Shown: one piece after another, positions 24,967 through 33,419 of the stretch
Numbering within the stretch: position 1 is the stretch's first letter
Layout of the letters: the number at the start of each line of letters is the position of its first letter
Assembly: GCF_001591645.1 (NCBI RefSeq)
Contig: NZ_BCVH01000005.1
Coordinates: 124,001-188,000, forward strand
Length of the DNA: 64,000 nucleotides
Reading direction: 5' to 3'
From: Robertmurraya korlensis NBRC 107688
GTDB lineage: Bacteria; Bacillota; Bacilli; Bacillales; Cytobacillaceae
The notes under the pieces: model-generated
Databases searched by the model: none
Seen by the model: the letters and a program-made list of their open reading frames with translations, nothing else
What the model was told of the DNA's origin: nothing
Program-made: the position numbers and the translations under genes

Positions 24967-26334
24967 CTGCTTCACCTAACAAAACATCATAACCCCGAGC
25001 AAAATCCCGAGTTGATTCGACGGTGGTCAAGATATCAAACGAATGTGAATCAACTTATTGAAGAGACAGAGGCTCTTTTTCAAAAAGTGGCGGTTCAACC
25101 CAAGGGTTCCATCCATGAAATGAGAACAATTGTATCAGAAGATGGGGAGGCTATTCCCTTTTGGTTTCCAACATTAGACGCTGAATTCAATACACTTCTT
25201 AGTAACATAAAATATGAAAGAAATGTAGTAGATTTTGGGGCAGTTGGTGATGGAGTCACAGACAATACACATGCCTTTCAAAAAGCCATTGGTCGGGGAG
25301 GCTGTAAGGTCATCATCCCTGAAGGTGTGTTTGTCACGAAAAGAATCAAACTTCCCTCCAACACACTCCTTATGGGGGCAGGTAAGGGAAAAACAACGCT
25401 CAAACTTCATCAAGATGCCCCTAAATCTGCCATTCTTGTAACTAATAAAAACCATATAAGTGGAAACCACCATATTTATGTGGAAGGAATGACACTTGAC
25501 TGGAATGTAGAGCGTCTACCACACCATGAAAAAACGGCGAGTGGAAATAATCGGTCAAGCTGCTTAACGTTTGCAAATGTGACTTATGGGTGGGTAAAAA
25601 AAGTAGAAGCCATTCAGGCTGGCCTACATGCATTTGACGTTTCCTCGACTTTATACTATTACATGAAAGACGGATTCATAGGTCCAGGGAGAAGCAAATA
25701 CATCTGGCTTGATGAGTTAAATGGATACGGATTTGGAGATGATGGGATTACCACTCATCACAGTGATTTTATTTTTATTTCGAAGTCTCATATGTGTGAT
25801 CCAAGTGGAAGGGCTCATAAACAAGGCTTTTCAAACTCAAACGGTATTGAAATAGATGATGGTTCTAGATATATATGGCTAGCAAATAATACAACGACAA
25901 GGTGCTTTGGTGGGGTGGAAATAAAGGCTCATCATAATGCTTCTGCTGCTTCTAATGTCACCATCATTGGGCATCTATCGGTTCAAGATAATCGTGCCTT
26001 CAACTTTCGGCATATCGGTCACCATAAAGGCGAGGATCCAGAGTCGAAAACGGCTTATAATATACGAGCAATGAATTTAGTTGCCATAGCACCTATCTTT
26101 ACTCCGTTGTATGAAGGGTCTACTCCAAGAGCGATGGTTATTTCTGCCTACCGGAATGTAGTGGTGAACCAATTTACGATTCTTGGAGATCCCACCTATG
26201 ATTTTGGAGGGCACCCTATTATTGCTATCCAGTATCGAGCGAAACATGTGATTCTAAATAAAATCTATATAGATGGTTTTTATCATGCAGGTGGGATAAA
26301 AGGTCAGTATTACGTACCAGAGGAGCTAATATGA
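24967..26334 (+). CDS. Pectate-lyase-superfamily (right-handed beta-helix) protein with probable CTG start
   Basis: About 455 residues. Residues 85-120 (VVDFGAVGDGVTDNTHAFQK) match the Pectate_lyase_3 / glycosyl hydrolase 28-type N-terminal domain, followed by beta-helix repeats rich in Asn and His. No signal peptide, so not obviously secreted. After an in-frame stop at 24958-24960 the only start codons are CTG 24967 and TTG 25012. A strong GGAGGTGA (24953-24960) is correctly spaced for the CTG and nothing precedes the TTG, so CTG is proposed. It overlaps the methyltransferase gene by 4 bases (ATGA). Substrate unknown. Confidence 0.75.
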   Translation: MLHLTKHHNPEQNPELIRRWSRYQTNVNQLIEETEALFQKVAVQPKGSIHEMRTIVSEDGEAIPFWFPTLDAEFNTLLSNIKYERNVVDFGAVGDGVTDNTHAFQKAIGRGGCKVIIPEGVFVTKRIKLPSNTLLMGAGKGKTTLKLHQDAPKSAILVTNKNHISGNHHIYVEGMTLDWNVERLPHHEKTASGNNRSSCLTFANVTYGWVKKVEAIQAGLHAFDVSSTLYYYMKDGFIGPGRSKYIWLDELNGYGFGDDGITTHHSDFIFISKSHMCDPSGRAHKQGFSNSNGIEIDDGSRYIWLANNTTTRCFGGVEIKAHHNASAASNVTIIGHLSVQDNRAFNFRHIGHHKGEDPESKTAYNIRAMNLVAIAPIFTPLYEGSTPRAMVISAYRNVVVNQFTILGDPTYDFGGHPIIAIQYRAKHVILNKIYIDGFYHAGGIKGQYYVPEELI

Positions 26335-26927
26335 GGGAGCAGGATTTTGATAAGACCTTACATATAGTCACAACCGGTGATCAACTTAATTTTTACAAGT
26401 CATTACAATTCCACCGTTATGAAGCAACTCCATATATGCATCTTCAACAATTAATCAGTGAGCATGCATTCACAGCATCCGATCGTATTGTGGACTTTGG
26501 CTGTGGAAAAGGAAGACTTAACTTTTTCCTTTATCACTATACGGGAGCAACAGTAACTGGTGTTGAGATGAATGAAGATTATTACAAGCTTGCTTTGGAA
26601 AATAGAGATAATTATCGAAAAAAGCATGGGGTAGACAACCGAATTCATTTCTTCCTCGGTTTTGCGGAGGAATATCCGATTCATCCGCAGGATAATCAAT
26701 TTTACTTTTTTAACCCGTTCTCTATTCATATTTTTCGGAATATAATTCATCGTATCCTTCAATCAGTTGAGGAGAATTATCGGGAAATAAGCTTGATCTT
26801 GTACTATGCAAGTGAGGAGTACGTAGAGTTTTTAGAAAGTATGGGCATGTTTCAGCTAAAATCCGAGGTCATTTGTTCTAAAGGAAATCCGTTTGAGAGG
26901 TTTTCTATTTATGGCTTAGCTTTTTAA
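26331..26927 (+). CDS. SAM-dependent methyltransferase
   Basis: 198 residues, class I Rossmann methyltransferase: motif I VDFGCGKGRLNFFLY near residue 54, acidic strand end GVEMNED near residue 77, and a post-I region FYFFNPFS near residue 125, where FFNPF stands in the position of the NPPY-like motif. Translationally coupled to the beta-helix protein upstream, suggesting joint action on a saccharide or surface polymer; that is inference. The PCD-like gene follows after 12 bases. Confidence 0.8.
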   Translation: MREQDFDKTLHIVTTGDQLNFYKSLQFHRYEATPYMHLQQLISEHAFTASDRIVDFGCGKGRLNFFLYHYTGATVTGVEMNEDYYKLALENRDNYRKKHGVDNRIHFFLGFAEEYPIHPQDNQFYFFNPFSIHIFRNIIHRILQSVEENYREISLILYYASEEYVEFLESMGMFQLKSEVICSKGNPFERFSIYGLAF

Positions 26928-26939
26928 GGGGGAATCAAT

Positions 26940-27236
26940 TTGGAAAAATTGCTTGAACAAGAAATCCTTACATATGTGGAAAATCTGCCTGGATGGAAAT
27001 GGGATGAGGGTAAATGGATTAGCAAAAGATATCGATTTCAACATTATTTAACGGGTGTGTCTTTTGTGAGTGAGCTAGCTAATTATTCAGAACAACGAAA
27101 TCACCATCCATTTATCTCTATTGATTATAAGTTAGTAACCATTAAGCTTAGCTCTTGGAATGTGGGTGGAATCACTTCCCTCGATATGGAAATGGCAAGA
27201 ATCTTTGATGAGATATACGATCAATTTGTTGAATAA
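26940..27236 (+). CDS. Pterin-4a-carbinolamine dehydratase-like protein (PhhB family)
   Basis: 98 residues, family length. The signature E-x3-HH-P-x(5-6)-Y-x9-W (EQRNHHPFISIDY...LSSWNVGGIT) is present; the third active-site position is Trp where many members have His, a substitution the family allows. It dehydrates 4a-hydroxytetrahydropterin or, in bacteria lacking aromatic hydroxylases, may act in molybdopterin or other metabolism. TTG start with AAGGGGG upstream. Last of a three-gene run. Confidence 0.85.
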   Translation: MEKLLEQEILTYVENLPGWKWDEGKWISKRYRFQHYLTGVSFVSELANYSEQRNHHPFISIDYKLVTIKLSSWNVGGITSLDMEMARIFDEIYDQFVE

Positions 27237-27238
27237 AA

Positions 27239-27272
27239 AAGGCGAAAGCACTTACTGTGCTCTCGCCTTTTC
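27239..27272. terminator. Bidirectional terminator overlapping the MFS gene end
   Basis: GGCGA-A-AGCAC (27241-27251) pairs with GTGCT-C-TCGCC (27257-27267), flanked by A- and T-runs. It includes the last codons of the minus-strand gene. Confidence 0.85.
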
Positions 27273-28448
27273 TTTTCCGAAGACAGTGTAGTATAGAAAA
27301 ATAGCAATAAAAACAGATATGGCAGATGCTATGTAAATGCTATGATAATCTAACCAGAAAGCGATTTGTCCGAACACGATCGCCCCAAGTCCCACACCTA
27401 AGTCAAAGAATGAAAAAAAGGTAGCGTTAGCCATTCCACGCCTGCTTATAGGAGAATTTTGAACACTCCATGCTTGTAGTGCTGGTTGTACGGTTCCGAA
27501 GCCTAGTCCATAAACAATGGCTGCTAAATAGAGGACCAAGCTATTTGGTATCCAGGCAAGAAGGATCATGGCTACCATAATCAGTAAGGAACCAGCTGGG
27601 AATACAAAGCGATGTCCTTTCTGATCATAGAGCTTACCGGCAAATGTTCTAGATATCAGTAGGGCGATGGCATAAAGGAGAAAGTACCATTCTATTCCTT
27701 CAATTCCCTTTTTCACTGTATACAAAGGAAGGAATGAGGCAATCCCACCAAAAGTGACAGTGATAAATAACAGCAATATAGAAGGAGGTAAGGCACTCTT
27801 TTCATAAAGGTCAAGCTTTTTGTTAGTTGAAGCTTTTGCTGGTTCTACAGGTTTGAAGCGTATGCGAGAGGATAAAACCATAGCGACTACACCGAGAACG
27901 GCACAAATCAAAAAGAGTCGAGTAAAGCTAAGGTGACCAACTAGTGCAAGACCAAGTGTTGGTCCGATAGCTAGGGCCAAATTCCCTGACAGGCCGTAGT
28001 AGCCCATTCCTTCCCCACGGCGTTTGGCGGGTATCAAATCTGTCGCAATCGTACCAGAAGCAGTTGTTGAAAGTCCCCAGCCGACCCCTTGAACAATTCT
28101 CAATCCAAATAAAAACACAAGACCTCCCGCAATACCAAATGAGCCAATGGATAAAACAAAAATTCCTAATCCAACAAGATAAATGAATCGACGTCCTTTG
28201 CTTTCTAATGCATGCCCAGCGTATGGCCGAATTAAAAGAGCAGAGAAAGTAAATATCCCCACAACGACCCCAATGAGTTGGTCATTCCCACCAAGATCCT
28301 CTACAAATAAAGGAATAGTAGGCAAAGTCATTTGGAAGCCAAGGAATACAAAGAAGTTTGATATACAGATCAGAATAAAGTCACGCGTCCATATTTTTTC
28401 TTTGCTATTTTCTGTATGTGTAGCGTTTTCCGCTAGCGGTGTGCTCAT
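27252..28448 (-). CDS. MFS transporter
   Basis: 398 residues with 12 predicted membrane helices and the MFS motif in loop 2-3 (GHALESKGRRFIYLVG near residue 77), and a second half-motif GKLYDQKGHRFVF near residue 275. Drug or small-molecule efflux by proton antiport is typical (YfmO/YfkF-like group), but the substrate cannot be read from sequence. ATG with GAGAGGATAG before it. The gap 28449-28680 upstream contains no gene that I can see. Confidence 0.88.
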   Translation of the reverse strand: MSTPLAENATHTENSKEKIWTRDFILICISNFFVFLGFQMTLPTIPLFVEDLGGNDQLIGVVVGIFTFSALLIRPYAGHALESKGRRFIYLVGLGIFVLSIGSFGIAGGLVFLFGLRIVQGVGWGLSTTASGTIATDLIPAKRRGEGMGYYGLSGNLALAIGPTLGLALVGHLSFTRLFLICAVLGVVAMVLSSRIRFKPVEPAKASTNKKLDLYEKSALPPSILLLFITVTFGGIASFLPLYTVKKGIEGIEWYFLLYAIALLISRTFAGKLYDQKGHRFVFPAGSLLIMVAMILLAWIPNSLVLYLAAIVYGLGFGTVQPALQAWSVQNSPISRRGMANATFFSFFDLGVGLGAIVFGQIAFWLDYHSIYIASAISVFIAIFLYYTVFGKEKARAQ

Positions 28449-28680
28449 AACTATCCTCTCCCATTCGGGGATACCCGATTATCCGTAAACATTTCGTTAA
28501 TCTAACTATATGTTCGATTTTACCTGAAAATGGTGATAAATTCATTATAGACAATCCCTATTCTATTTACTATGTTGTAGTTTGGCACTTTATCCATGAG
28601 GTCATACGGTTATGGTCTTATTTGAGTCGGAAAAGAAGGTTTAGTAGTATTAAGGGTATCAAAAAGAGAAATAGGTGTTC

Positions 28681-29799
28681 ATGATGGAACGTGTAATTGT
28701 AATAGGTTCTGGGATCTTAGGTGCTTCGGCTGCTTTTCATTTAGCGGCGGAAGGAATAAAAGTAATTCTAGTTGACCGTGAGGATAGTGGACAGGCAACT
28801 AACGCGGCAGCAGGAATTATTTGTCCATGGATCTCACAAAGACGAAATAAGGCATGGTATGAGCTAGTGAAGCATGGGGCTCGTTATTACCCTGAACTAG
28901 TTGAGAAATTGTCTTCTTATGGAATCACTCGTACCGGATATAAAAAAGTAGGGGCATTAAGTCTTCATCGAGATGAGCAAAAATTGGCTCAAATGGCTGA
29001 GAGAGCCCTGAAGCGCCGGGAAGATGCACCGGAGATCGGTGAAGTAAGTATTCTCTCTCATGAGGAAACAAAAAAGTGGTTTCCTCTCGTGGCAGAAGGG
29101 TTTGGATCGGTTCTTGTTACCGGTGGAGCAAGGGTAGATGGCAGGCTCATACGTGATGCTCTAATAGAGGCGGCTGTTAAGTTAGGTACTGAATTAGTTC
29201 GTGGGCAAGCTTCGCTCATTTGTGAGAATCATTGTATTCGTGGAGTGGTGGTTGATGGTGAGCGGTTGGAGGCTGATCAGGTGCTTGTCACGACAGGGGC
29301 ATGGGCACGAGAGGTGTTGGAGCCAGTGGGAGTGAAGTTTCAAGTCTCCGGACAAAAAGCCCAGATTCTCCATTTAGAAATACCTGGCATCGACACCTCT
29401 GAATGGCCAGTGGTCATGCCTGCGAATAATCAATATTTATTATCATTTGAAGATGGTCGAGTCGTTGTAGGATCCACGCATGAAGACAATAAAGAATTTG
29501 ATACGAGAGTCACTGCAGGTGGACTCAATGAAATTATTGGAAAAGCACTAGAGGTGTTTCCCGGATTAGAGGATGCGACTGTATTAGAAACGAGAGTAGG
29601 CTTTCGTCCGTTTACCCCCGACTCTCTACCAGTGATCGGTTCGGTTCCGGGACTGCAAGGTGTGTTGGTTGCAAATGGACTTGGAGCGTCCGGACTAACA
29701 AGCGGCCCGTTTCTCGGTGCAGAGCTCGCGAAGCTCGCTCTTGGGGAAGAAACCGTGCTGGATGTGAGTCGCTATTTAGTGGACGGGGCGATTGAGTGA
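28681..29799 (+). CDS. FAD-dependent amine/amino-acid oxidoreductase (DadA/ThiO-like)
   Basis: About 372 residues of the DAO family. N-terminal dinucleotide fold VIVIGSGILGASAAFHLA and VILVDRED; C-terminal FAD-binding region with RVGFRPFTPDSLPVIG near residue 305 and ANGLGASGLTSGP near residue 335. It likely oxidises a D-amino acid, glycine or sarcosine. No thiamine genes nearby, so ThiO is not favoured. ATG 28681 or 28684; a GTG at 28675 falls in the ribosome site. The 20-bp repeat array follows after 19 bases. Confidence 0.85.
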   Translation: MMERVIVIGSGILGASAAFHLAAEGIKVILVDREDSGQATNAAAGIICPWISQRRNKAWYELVKHGARYYPELVEKLSSYGITRTGYKKVGALSLHRDEQKLAQMAERALKRREDAPEIGEVSILSHEETKKWFPLVAEGFGSVLVTGGARVDGRLIRDALIEAAVKLGTELVRGQASLICENHCIRGVVVDGERLEADQVLVTTGAWAREVLEPVGVKFQVSGQKAQILHLEIPGIDTSEWPVVMPANNQYLLSFEDGRVVVGSTHEDNKEFDTRVTAGGLNEIIGKALEVFPGLEDATVLETRVGFRPFTPDSLPVIGSVPGLQGVLVANGLGASGLTSGPFLGAELAKLALGEETVLDVSRYLVDGAIE

Positions 29800-29818
29800 A
29801 GCTAGGAGCATAAATGAA

Positions 29819-30078
29819 ATTTCAGGATCGCAAATACATCCTGAGAATCGTAAATAAATCTGGGGAGTCGCAAATAAAATTTCAGGATCGCAAATAAATT
29901 CTGAGAATCGCAAATAAAACTTCATGATCGCAAATAAATTCTGAGAATCGCAAATAAAACTTCATGATCGCAAGTAAATTCTGAGAATCGCAAATAAAAC
30001 TTCATAATTGCAAATAAATCCCGGGAATCGCAAATAAATTCTCAGGACCGCAAATAAATTCTGAGAATCGCAAATAAT
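29819..30078. repeat. Tandem array of 13 units of 20 bp (consensus TTCTGAGAATCGCAAATAAA)
   Basis: Thirteen consecutive 20-base units fill the gap between two converging genes, ending one base before the stop codon of the NERD gene. All share a near-constant (A/G)TCGCAAATAAA half; the other half alternates between TTCTGAGA and ACTTCATG types in the middle, giving a 40-base higher-order period. Unlike CRISPR there are no unique spacers. A solitary copy is at 18619-18638. Confidence 0.93.
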
Positions 30079-30079
30079 C

Positions 30080-31066
30080 TTATCTCTTCTCTTGAATTAA
30101 CATCATTTTTTTCGAAAAATGATATCTTTTTCCCTTAAGGGTTCCGCTTTCTGCTAAGTTTAGCGATTTTAATAGGCGGCTTGCTACAAAAGGGGAGTCA
30201 ATTTGGAGGAAATCACGACATTTTGAATTGGTAATGATAGGGGACACAAGTAACCAATAATCATGGAGTGCTTCAAGGTGAGCTAGCCGATCCGATTTCC
30301 CGCAGTTCAAACATAACCAGCGTCCTTTTCTTCGCTGCATATTATAGAAGTGGCAGGTGGGACATCGTACTCCCTTAATGAGTTCATCTTCTTGAATTTG
30401 ATACTTCTTTAAAACGTCGTATTCGTCTTCCGTATGTTCTTTCATAAGTTTTCTGCTTAGTTTTTTTAAGTATGCTGTATCAATAATCGTATTCCTGTAT
30501 TTAGTTTCCAGCTCCCTTAAACGTAAAGGGAGCTTATTTGCGTGGATGACTTGTTTAAAAAGATAGGATTTTCCGGGATCAGTGCTGATAATAGTAGATG
30601 AATTACTAACTACGATTAGGTATTCTACTGGTACGGTAAACCCTAGTTGTTGCAAAAGCCAGTCCCCAAGTAAGGATTGGTGTCTTCGTACTTGGGCAAT
30701 TGGATCAGGAAAGGCTTCCTTTTTGTCATTCCAAGTACGAATCAATTGACCAAATTGAGAATCGAAATGAATTTCACCGACAATGTTTTTGGTTTCAATG
30801 AGTAAGGCAAAGGTAGGAAAAAGAATGAGGACATCCATCTCAAATGTGGAATCATGTTGTTCTAGGCGGAGGTTGTGAAAGAGATAAGAGGTTGAGGGAA
30901 GTTGACGGAAATAATAACAGAGAGTTCGTTCACCATAATAGCCAGCTCTTCGTTTTGCTAAGTCATTTAGGATATGTGGATATTGAGGGTGAGTGGACAA
31001 CATTCTTTTTTCTAGACACTGTACTGCTTGAAGTTTTAATGGAACAGTTAATTCTTTTACAATCAA
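30080..31066 (-). CDS. NERD-domain protein with C-terminal zinc finger
   Basis: 328 residues. Residues 35-150 are a nuclease-related NERD domain (RRAGYYGERTLCYYF, FEMDVLILFPTFALLIETKN): the Glu, Asp and E-x-K residues are those of the PD-(D/E)xK-like fold. The C terminus has CPTCHFYN...WLCLNCGK, a four-Cys zinc ribbon (about 235-262), then a DNA-binding-like tail. Role in DNA processing is assumed from the fold; not experimentally known. TTG start at 31066 with AAGGAAG upstream. Its 3' end abuts the repeat array. Confidence 0.85.
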   Translation of the reverse strand: MIVKELTVPLKLQAVQCLEKRMLSTHPQYPHILNDLAKRRAGYYGERTLCYYFRQLPSTSYLFHNLRLEQHDSTFEMDVLILFPTFALLIETKNIVGEIHFDSQFGQLIRTWNDKKEAFPDPIAQVRRHQSLLGDWLLQQLGFTVPVEYLIVVSNSSTIISTDPGKSYLFKQVIHANKLPLRLRELETKYRNTIIDTAYLKKLSRKLMKEHTEDEYDVLKKYQIQEDELIKGVRCPTCHFYNMQRRKGRWLCLNCGKSDRLAHLEALHDYWLLVSPIITNSKCRDFLQIDSPFVASRLLKSLNLAESGTLKGKRYHFSKKMMLIQEKR

Positions 31067-31219
31067 TCGGCATCTTCCTTTCGATTTATCATCATCTAAT
31101 CATTCGACAATATCCTCTTTTTTCCTCCACTGTTTTCTCAAAAAGGTTGATTCAAATCACATCAAAAAAGAGTGTATAAAGATATGATTGATCCATAAAG
31201 AATGAAAGGGTTGAAGAAG

Positions 31220-31558
31220 ATGCAACTACAAAGCTTAGCTAACTTTATCGTATATAATGAAGAAAAATTCACCAAACGTGTGATTTATAAAGAAGGGGAA
31301 AGTACGGTATTTGTATTAAACTTTTCAAAAAATCAAGCATTACCGGCACATAAGCATCCTGGCACAAATGTATTTATTCAGGTAATAGAAGGAGAAGGAA
31401 CATTTCATGTAGACGGAGAAAGCTTGTCTGTATCCAAACATGATGTGATCCATTTTACTGGGGAAGAGGAAATGTCTTTCATAAACGGTGAAGGCAATAC
31501 GAGCTTGTATGTTATGCTAAACAAAATACCAGATGACAGGTATGTAAAAGAAATCTAA
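31220..31558 (+). CDS. Small cupin-domain protein
   Basis: About 112 residues, one cupin barrel: ALPAHKHPGTNVFIQVIEGEG carries the two His and Glu of motif 1, and KHDVIHFTGEEEM contributes motif 2. Metal-binding cupin of unknown substrate. The ATG at 31220 with AAAGGG about 9 bases upstream is preferred over ATG 31202, which lacks a ribosome site. Followed by a bidirectional terminator. Confidence 0.8.
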   Translation: MQLQSLANFIVYNEEKFTKRVIYKEGESTVFVLNFSKNQALPAHKHPGTNVFIQVIEGEGTFHVDGESLSVSKHDVIHFTGEEEMSFINGEGNTSLYVMLNKIPDDRYVKEI

Positions 31559-31560
31559 CA

Positions 31561-31589
31561 AAAAGGCTCACCATCTCAGGTGAGCCTTT
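31561..31589. terminator. Bidirectional terminator between cupin and desaturase genes
   Basis: AAGGCTCACC pairs with GGTGAGCCTT (GGCTCACC at 31565-31572, GGTGAGCC at 31579-31586), with A- and T-rich flanks. Confidence 0.9.
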
Positions 31590-31592
31590 CTT

Positions 31593-32645
31593 CTATTTTT
31601 CTTCCGCTGTTGGATGCTTACTATTTAATTGAAGGCTTTCTTTTCCTTCTTCAAGAAGATGTTGAATGTCTTTGAATTTTACAAATCGCTTATTTACATC
31701 ATCAAATAATTTGAAGTGAATGGACTCAAGGCTCGTACCCAGAGTAACGGTTGTCGCTTTTTGTAAAGGTGGTGTAGATTCATGTGCTTTTTCAAGATTG
31801 TAGTTTGGAACCTTAGGTGCAAGATGATGCACATGGTGAAAGCCGATGTTTCCAGTTACCCATTGCAAGATCTTTGGAAGCTTGTAATATGAGCTCCCTT
31901 CAACAGCTGCCTTTACATAGTTCCACTCTTCTTCGTGTTCAAAATAGCTGTCTTCGTATTGATGCTGGACATAAAATAACCAAATCCCTAAAGCACCAGC
32001 AACGAATAAAATGGGAGCTTGGACAAGAACGAATGCTTTCCAACCAACTAACCAAATCATGAACGCATACAACACTACGATCGCGATATTATTGAAATAC
32101 GTGTTCAGACGCTCTTTACGCTTGGCATCTTTCACATTGATACGATTGGTAACAAGGAACAAGAAGATCGGGCCTAGAACGAACATAACAAAGGGGTTAC
32201 GGTACATTCTGTATTTAAGGCGTTGAACAGGTGTAGCTGCTAAATACTCTTCCACTGTCATAACCCAAATATCACCAATGCCACGCTTATCTAAATTCCC
32301 GCTTGTTGCGTGATGGATATTGTGGCTTCGCTTCCACTGTTCGTAAGGAAACATTGTAATAATTCCACTAATGTTACCAACGAGGGCATTTGCCTTTCGA
32401 TTTCTAAAAAACGATTGGTGGCAACAGTCGTGAAAAATGATGAAGATTCGGATAACAAATCCGGAAGCTACGATCGCTAGTGGTAACGTAAGCCAGTAAG
32501 AAACCGAAAGACTTGCGTACGCTAAATACCATAAACCAAAGAAAGGAACGAAAGTGTTAATCATTTGTTTAATACTTTTACTTATATCTGACTTTTCAAA
32601 AGGGACAACGCTTTTTCTTAATTCAGCTGTTTTTTGCTTGCTCAT
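31593..32645 (-). CDS. des: Fatty acid desaturase (Des-like)
   Basis: 350 residues, close to the 352 of B. subtilis Des. Three His boxes bind the di-iron centre: HDCCHQ near residue 73, HNIHH near residue 110, and HHVHH near residue 275. Several membrane helices. HNIHHATSGNLDKRG is nearly the Des signature, so delta-5 desaturation of membrane phospholipid acyl chains at low temperature is expected. Good ribosome site (GGAGG). A perfect palindrome lies about 90 bases upstream and resembles a response-regulator site; no desKR genes are in the window. Confidence 0.9.
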   Translation of the reverse strand: MSKQKTAELRKSVVPFEKSDISKSIKQMINTFVPFFGLWYLAYASLSVSYWLTLPLAIVASGFVIRIFIIFHDCCHQSFFRNRKANALVGNISGIITMFPYEQWKRSHNIHHATSGNLDKRGIGDIWVMTVEEYLAATPVQRLKYRMYRNPFVMFVLGPIFLFLVTNRINVKDAKRKERLNTYFNNIAIVVLYAFMIWLVGWKAFVLVQAPILFVAGALGIWLFYVQHQYEDSYFEHEEEWNYVKAAVEGSSYYKLPKILQWVTGNIGFHHVHHLAPKVPNYNLEKAHESTPPLQKATTVTLGTSLESIHFKLFDDVNKRFVKFKDIQHLLEEGKESLQLNSKHPTAEEK

Positions 32646-32732
32646 AAAAGCCTCCTACAAGGTTTTAAATTTATCTACTGTTATTGTAGTGTTTATGAGC
32701 AGGTCATGAAAGGCATAAACGTATATAGTGAG

Positions 32733-32750
32733 ACATGACAAATGTCATGT
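32733..32750 (-). promoter_or_regulatory. Palindromic operator upstream of des (DesR-like)
   Basis: ACATGACAAATGTCATGT is a perfect 7-4-7 inverted repeat, with an extra TCATGA at 32704-32709. Between it and des the minus strand offers TTCATG...TACAAT as a possible promoter. In B. subtilis the cold-activated DesK-DesR system binds just upstream of the des -35; this palindrome is in the right place. Identity of the regulator is inferred. Confidence 0.55.
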
Positions 32751-32911
32751 TTCAAGTGGAAATTTATGAGAAATTACTGGAAATACCTATGAAAATTTAG
32801 AAAAGTCAAGCTCTTTTTATTCTTGAGAATTTTTTCAATGAGCATATGATTACATACGTTCATCTTTTGAAGATATACTAGTCTGTATACATTTGGATAG
32901 GAGGACATACT

Positions 32912-33301
32912 ATGTGGCAAGAATTTAAAAAGTTTGCTTTAAAAGGGAATGTAATTGACTTGGCTGTCGGGGTTGTTATTGGTGGTGCCTTTAGTAAAAT
33001 TGTTAGCTCATTGGTCAATGATATTTTAATGCCGCTTGTGGGGCTTTTATTAGGTGGATTTGATTTTACAAAACTAAAATATACATATGATGATGCAACT
33101 ATACTTTATGGCCAATTCATACAAAATATTGTTGATTTCTTAATTGTCGCTTTTTCGATATTCCTATTTGTAAGGTTATTACAAAAGTTTAGAAAGAAGC
33201 AAGAAGTGAAAACGGAAGTGAAGGCACCAACAACTGAAGAAAAATATCTTCAAGAAATCCGTGATATTTTGAAGGAACAACAACAACAAAAGGGTGTATA
33301 A
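32912..33301 (+). CDS. mscL: Large-conductance mechanosensitive channel MscL
   Basis: 129 residues, two membrane helices. The start MWQEFKKFALKGNVIDLAVG and the Gly/Ala-rich pore helix VVIGGAFSKIVSSLVNDI are diagnostic; a charged C-terminal helical bundle region follows. It opens on hypo-osmotic shock to release solutes. ATG with AGGAGG. Followed by a terminator-like hairpin inside the left inverted repeat. Confidence 0.96.
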   Translation: MWQEFKKFALKGNVIDLAVGVVIGGAFSKIVSSLVNDILMPLVGLLLGGFDFTKLKYTYDDATILYGQFIQNIVDFLIVAFSIFLFVRLLQKFRKKQEVKTEVKAPTTEEKYLQEIRDILKEQQQQKGV

Positions 33302-33310
33302 ACCCAGGAA

Positions 33311-33360
33311 GCACAAAACAGCACTTCAAAGTCGAAGTGCTGTCAGATTGTAGACAAAAG
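33311..33360 (+). repeat. Left ~50-bp inverted repeat with hairpin
   Basis: Contains the hairpin ACAGCACTTC/GAAGTGCTGT (33318-33327, 33334-33343), then CAGATTGTAGACAAAAG. The same order occurs inverted at 35704-35754. The hairpin can also serve as mscL terminator, though no T-run follows. Confidence 0.75.
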
Positions 33361-33390
33361 AACATCGAATGGCTTTCGGATGTTGTTTAT
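33361..33390 (-). terminator. Probable terminator of the PAS kinase gene
   Basis: On the minus strand AACATCCGAA pairs with TTC-GATGTT (one bulge), followed by CTTTTGTC. It lies just beyond the end of the kinase gene. Confidence 0.5.
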
Positions 33391-33419
33391 TCATTTTATT
33401 TAATTATCTTCATTTATGT

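Noticed and set aside
29819-30078. CRISPR array
   Set aside because: Units are contiguous 20-mers without unique spacers and no cas genes are near.
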